In this document: in pieces, positions 59,230 to 64,000 of the stretch
Layout of the letters: every line of letters starts with the position of its first letter
Numbering within the stretch: the stretch's first letter is position 1
Origin: Dermatemys mawii
Lineage: Eukaryota; Chordata; Testudines; Dermatemydidae
Assembly (NCBI GenBank): GCA_007922305.1
Contig: ML677373.1
Coordinates: 18,571,545-18,635,544 of the forward strand
DNA length: 64,000 bases
Reading direction: 5' to 3'
Notes under the pieces: model-generated
Databases searched by the model: none
What the model was told of the DNA's origin: nothing
Seen by the model: only the letters and a program-made list of their open reading frames with translations
Translations under genes and position numbers: made by a program

Positions 59230-59708
59230 CTGCAAAACAAAAACAGAAGCAAATGTATTAGCCGTATACAGTGCATGGGTATCCACAAGTCAAATGTCAA
59301 AGGGTTACACAGGAAAAATTGCAATTTAAAGGTAGTGAGGAGAGGGGGAATCACTGCTTTGAGAACTGCCAGAATGATCATAATAAACACTACTACTAAT
59401 AAATAGATTACTAAATAATAGATAGTGATACATCCATAGTGTCTTCTACCCAGGGAACCTCAAAGTACTTTACCAAGATCAGTCGTGTGGCATATGATCA
59501 TTGTGACATAGGTGAATTACATCATTGGAACCTTAAAAACTTAAAATGGGTTTTAACCATAGGTGGGGGCGACATGGTTCAAAATAAAGGCCTCAGTGTT
59601 CTGGAAAGATTGAAGTTTCTACAGGGGCAAGGAGTCATGAAGAAGTTGGTGAAGGAGACTTCTTCTTTGAAAACCCTTGGCATACCTCTTAAAGGATTTG
59701 TATCTATA

Positions 59709-59793
59709 AAGCCAGATTCTCAGATGGTGTAAATCAAGGTAGCTCCATTGAAGTTAAATGAGTTATCACCAATTTACAGCAGCAGGCCCCTAA
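59709..59793. repeat. Inverted-repeat MITE fragment
   Basis: gccagattctcagatggtgt then ggtagctccattgaagttaa and caatttacagcagcaggccc; a short copy of the ggccagattctc family. Confidence 0.5.
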
Positions 59794-61523
59794 ATTACTA
59801 CCTGCATCCAAACCATCAGGGCAGCTCCCTGTCATAAGGAAACTGATTTTCTTCTTCTAAGCCAGATATCAAAAGGCAAGCAGTACCCCAAGGAGACTCC
59901 CAAGTTTTTTGCCTATAAGTGGAGAGATATGCAAGGCATCCCTTTAAACAGGACTAGACGGCTTCGACTGTAGAGGTGCCAGGAATGGCAAAATAGTAAA
60001 AAATTATACAGACGCACACACATATACTCGGCAGAAAATAATGACCTAGCCATGATCAGTTGTGACTATAAAACATTCAACCACCTCAGCAAACTGGTGG
60101 TTTCTGCGCAGTTTCTAGTGGATAAATGTCCACATCACAATACCACCACCACAGCTGACACCCTTATTAGACTCCTCAGAGACGCCAAGAACTACATGGG
60201 TCCTGATGACTGGCCTCCACTCTTTCTGCTAAAGGTCCTTAAATGTCAGCTGTCAGGCACTCTGGACAGTCAGTTTGGGGAATCCTGCATTGCCATTCTG
60301 CCTCTGATCTATGAATGAATCAAGGGCTTTATTATTCAAGTTTGTCAATCCAGTACTTTCTACTAGCACCAGAAATTCACTAAAGTAGATTAAGAACTCA
60401 TTGATTTTCTTGAATGAAAAGGTATGTTTTTCTATCAACCGCTAAGCTGGTATTTTCTGGGCAAGTTTCATGATTCTGCTCTGAGTTTTAAAAGAATGTC
60501 TTGCACAACTGACAGATTCATTCTTATTTCATGAGTTTTATAATTTTCTTTTATTTTGTTTTCCTCATTTTTTTTGTCTTTGTATTTGTACATTCTGAAG
60601 CATAAGAGAATAGTTAAGAAGCCACAGTTCCCTCTTGACTTTATTTTTAATGCATTTTTTTTTAACTTGGAAAAAAAGTTTCCCTCTTTTTCTAGGGTAG
60701 CTGTGAAGGGAGGACTAATCCCCAGTAAGAAATACATCAGACATATCACAAAGAATTCCAGTGTATTTTGAAAGCCAGATTATTAAATGATCTTTGTGCC
60801 AGGTTGTTGATACACTAACTGAGGTGCTTGCATTACTAACAATTAAGTGATACAGTATGTGTTGCATATACTCAAGTGCTAAATAGCAGGGATGGTGTTT
60901 GGTACTTGTGTACAAACTATTCTATTATTATGTCAAACAGTGCCTACCATGGTCCACCGAGATATCAGTTTCTGAGACACTATGCACAATAAAAATTACA
61001 TTACTGTGCAGTACTGGAGGTATTAACTCTGTTCCCCTGGACTACTTTCTGTCACGGAGAAGCGCAAATTAAAGGTCTGATCCTGCTCCTTTGGGAATCA
61101 GTGGGAGTTCTGCCTTTTATTTCAACAGGAGCAGAACTAGGTCCTCAGAACAATTTCAAACACCAGCCAAGAGAGAGGAGGAAGGAAGATGCTAACGCTG
61201 CAGTTCTGGGGGGAGCCTTGGGTGGAGGCTTTCCAAGTACAAGCTGTACTAAATTTAAAATGTATGGATTCAGAAATGTTTGGCAGAGCCAGGTGTATGT
61301 GAATTCCCTAGGCGAAGATAGGATTTAGTGCCTACCTTACCCTATATCCATCACTCTCTGCTGCCTCTCTTGCACCCGTCAAGCCAGGTCAGCAATCCTC
61401 CTATCTTCCTGGTTTTGGAAAGGATGGAACTTGCACCCACCTATAGAATTTCTTCCTTCCCAAACTCAATCCCAGTTTCTGTTCTGTGGTCCCAGTGTCA
61501 CTTGATGCCACAGGGCTTCAAAA

Positions 61524-61911
61524 CTGTGTTTCGCTAACGGTGAGTTGCGACCCACCAATGGGTCACAGGAAGGTTCTAGATGGGTCATCACATCTGGGGC
61601 TGGACTAACCTATCACTGGACCCTAATGGAGGGGTGGCTGGGTGAAGCAGCCTTGGGTACTTGGTTGCAATGCTTGAGACCTTGAGCTGGACCCAGCTCC
61701 ATTGGACAGGAGCCACTGCTGTGGAGTGCGTACAGGTTGGGCTTATTCTTCAACCCTTCCTTCTCACCTCAGAGCCTTCCCTCTGCACTGGGCTGGGATT
61801 AGGGTGGAGGCCAGCGCAGAAGGTGAATATATGTAATGGGGGGATCTCAAAAAAAGAAGAAGAAAAAATACAGGTGGTAGGTCACCTTAAAAAAAAAATT
61901 GTAAACCACTG
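61524..61911. mobile_element. hAT-type element (gtgtttcnctaac / gggtcncgaccc family)
   Basis: The left end ctgtgtttcgctaacggtga with gttgcgacccaccaatgggt, and the right end gtaaaccactg, are the decayed ends of a turtle cagtgtttctcaac element. Flanks cttcaaaa and ttttaaag agree at 5 of 8, all differences being transitions, so a duplication is only suggested. No transposase is encoded. Confidence 0.55.
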
Positions 61912-64000
61912 TTTTAAAGGAGCTGCTGTGGCAATCATTGCAAAGGATTCTGGAGTATATGACTGAGCAGAAACAGGGAGACCCTTAAGGCAGGACTGGC
62001 TTTGTCACCAGGAGAGAACAGTTTATTCTAATAAAATTACCTAGCTTTTATATAATATTTTACCAGTTTAGAACTGTCCGATTGCAGAATATTCTTGTTA
62101 TTCCCATACAGCGTCCCCTTACAAGTAGCACTCTAAGTGTCTGCCTATTTAGCCTACGTCTAAGGCCTTATTGAAGAGAAGTCTTAAAGGCACTTAGCAG
62201 TCATGCAGAGGAAGTAAAACGACCAGCTTCTTGCCTGTGGGGCCTCGTCTAGGCTGCTCAAGTCCACAGGGCACAGCTCAATTTCTTGATGTTAGTACAT
62301 TTTAGTTATTCTTAAAATTAAAAAGTTGCCATAAGGTTAGAGGAAACAACCTTTTTATTTGCTTGAATAAATACAGATTTACAAATCCTAGCATGCAAAT
62401 TTATCATCTTATATGACAGGGATAAATCATGCACGCAAATTGTGTGTCAGAGTCATGAAATGGGCTACAAATGCAATAAAAATAAGGTATTCAAATGTTT
62501 AACAAATGGAGGGGGGAAGGAGCATGCTCCAAAGATGCTGCTCGCCTAGTATGCTATTTGATCTAATGCCGGCCATGGACAGTAGTAAGTTCTTGTCATA
62601 TCTCTCTTGAGCAAGTGATCCAGAGGTGAAAGTTTCTATAAACCATTACTGATTCTCCAAGCTATCCTATCCGACCCTGAGAAACATTCTTCATTTATAC
62701 AGTACTCTGTACTATTTACATTACATATTTTGATGCTTCTGAAGGTAAAGAAAGGCTTTTCCTTGGTACAAGGCTTTATATTATCCAGTATATTTAGTTT
62801 CAAACACACCAGACCCAAAAAATTGGATTTTTATAGCAGCTTTCCTCATTGACTCTTTCATCTTTCAACCTACCAAGAAGTTCAACAAAGCTTGAATTTG
62901 GTCTGATCAAGACTGATATCAGAGGGGCAGAACCTGATATCAGGTGTAACTTTTGAATTCAGTGGAATCACTCAATGAGATCAGTATCTGGCCTGCCATT
63001 CTTGTTACTATTCACTTTTAGGAGCTACCCTGCCTTCTAAATACAGCATGTTAGTGTCTCAATAGCATGTACAGATGCAGTTCTGGCAAGGGGATAACAC
63101 TTTCTAATCAAACCATATTGCACTGGATGTTGGGAGGGTACTGTGCATAGCTGAAATTGCTTCAGTGGAAAGGCATTAAGTAAACCAGCTGGAAAGTTTG
63201 CAAACAGTATCTCTTCAAGTGGAAACACAGTGTCCAGTGACCATAATTTACTAACAATGAACTGTCTAATCAGCATTATGATCACTAATATACTGCATAT
63301 TGCCATGAACCGTAACAGCCAGGGCAGGTTGGCTCAGATATTTGTGGGACGCGGTGCAAAGTGAGCCATGGCATGCCTAAGACTCAGGCAGACTTAAGGA
63401 TAGCTCTAGCACCAGTCAGGGAACACACACCTGTTTAACTTAAGGTTTTTAGCCCCAGTCTCAGGCTTCAGAGGGGTCTCTAAAGCCCTCAGTGCTGTTG
63501 GCATGTGTGGCACAAGCATCTTCAGGCTTTAGGCACTGTGGCTGTGGCTGGCCCTGAGCAAAGCAGAGGAAGGAGAGGAGCTGTCTGCACAGGCTGCAGA
63601 AAAAGCAGTTCTGAGTCCCAGAGCTGTCTGGATATCGGTTAAGGAGACTGATCAGCTGAATTATCTACAAAGAATATGAATGGTTTTGACTTTTATAGAA
63701 AGTTGCAGAAAAAGCAACTTTGATTCAGGGGAGTGGGCGGCAGACAACTGAGAAGCAGATTTCAGGCTTTTCCATGGCTCACTGCAGGGTGGCGAACAGG
63801 GAAAGGAACTGGGGAGAGCAGAACTCTGAGTTCTTTGTCGTACTAGATAGGACTTGTAATAACTGTGCCTACAAATCTACTCTTATGGTGAGCACAACTG
63901 TAAAACTGAGTGTAAGCTCATAAGGTGTCACAAATAACTGTAACAACAAATGTTGATGGGAAAAGATGCAAAAGCAAAACAGAAAGACTGAACAGATGCT

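Larger units (their letters stand above)
59230..64000 (-). other. PITPNC1: PITPNC1 intron 1 (3' part only)
   Basis: Sequence upstream of exon 2. The first coding exon (about 16 residues beginning MLLKEYR in the family) and its usual CpG-rich promoter are not seen before 64000, so the intron continues off the window. It contains an inverted-repeat element (59709-59793) and a hAT-type element (61524-61911). Blocks at 60040-60310 and 63300-63840 look repeat-like but are unassigned. In 59800-60030, 60320-61510 and 61920-63290 I see nothing to annotate. Confidence 0.85.

Noticed and set aside
59230..64000. Search for PITPNC1 exon 1 and a CpG-rich promoter
   Set aside because: No start with MLLKEYR-like coding and no CpG-dense stretch was seen. 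Intron 1 appears to run past the window.

Overview
The window is vertebrate nuclear DNA, most likely from a turtle (Testudines). It is AT-rich and almost entirely intronic. It carries many decayed CR1 LINE pieces, MIR-type SINEs, short inverted-repeat elements of a kind I know as abundant in turtle genomes, and at least three families with hAT-style 8-bp target duplications. There are no operons, prokaryotic promoters or CRISPR arrays. The species call rests on recognising repeats from memory and was not checked by a search.

The one real protein-coding gene is PITPNC1 (RdgB-beta, a cytosolic phosphatidylinositol transfer protein) on the minus strand. Five consecutive internal exons are present, in transcription order: 59229-59081, 53613-53525, 53062-53055 (an 8-nt micro-exon), 35944-35873 and 12008-11913. 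They join without a frameshift into 138 codons, about residues 17-154 of the protein, within the N-terminal lipid-transfer domain. The exon for the first ~16 residues lies beyond 64000. The exons for the rest of the domain and the C-terminal tail lie below position 1. Coding sequence is 414 of 64000 bases.

Layout: 1-11912 is part of intron 6, with a retroelement carrying gag-like and reverse-transcriptase remnants at its far end. 12009-35872 is intron 5 (23.9 kb), with a 0.7-kb CR1 tail, a U6 snRNA pseudogene, MIR copies and the first copy of a 124-bp hAT-type MITE. 35945-53054 is intron 4 (17.1 kb), with a fossil LINE reverse-transcriptase fragment, two more copies of that MITE, a large fold-back element and a CR1 ORF fragment. 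53063-53524 is the short intron 3. 53614-59080 is intron 2, which uses a GC-AG splice pair and contains a 675-bp C-rich hAT-type element. 59230-64000 is part of intron 1.

The most interesting biology is in the splicing of PITPNC1. The 8-nt micro-exon is phase-critical: without it the reading frame meets a stop after five codons. Its acceptor has a ~79-nt zone free of AG and a displaced pyrimidine tract. One intron upstream is a GC donor. I found no evidence of a wholly new biological system.
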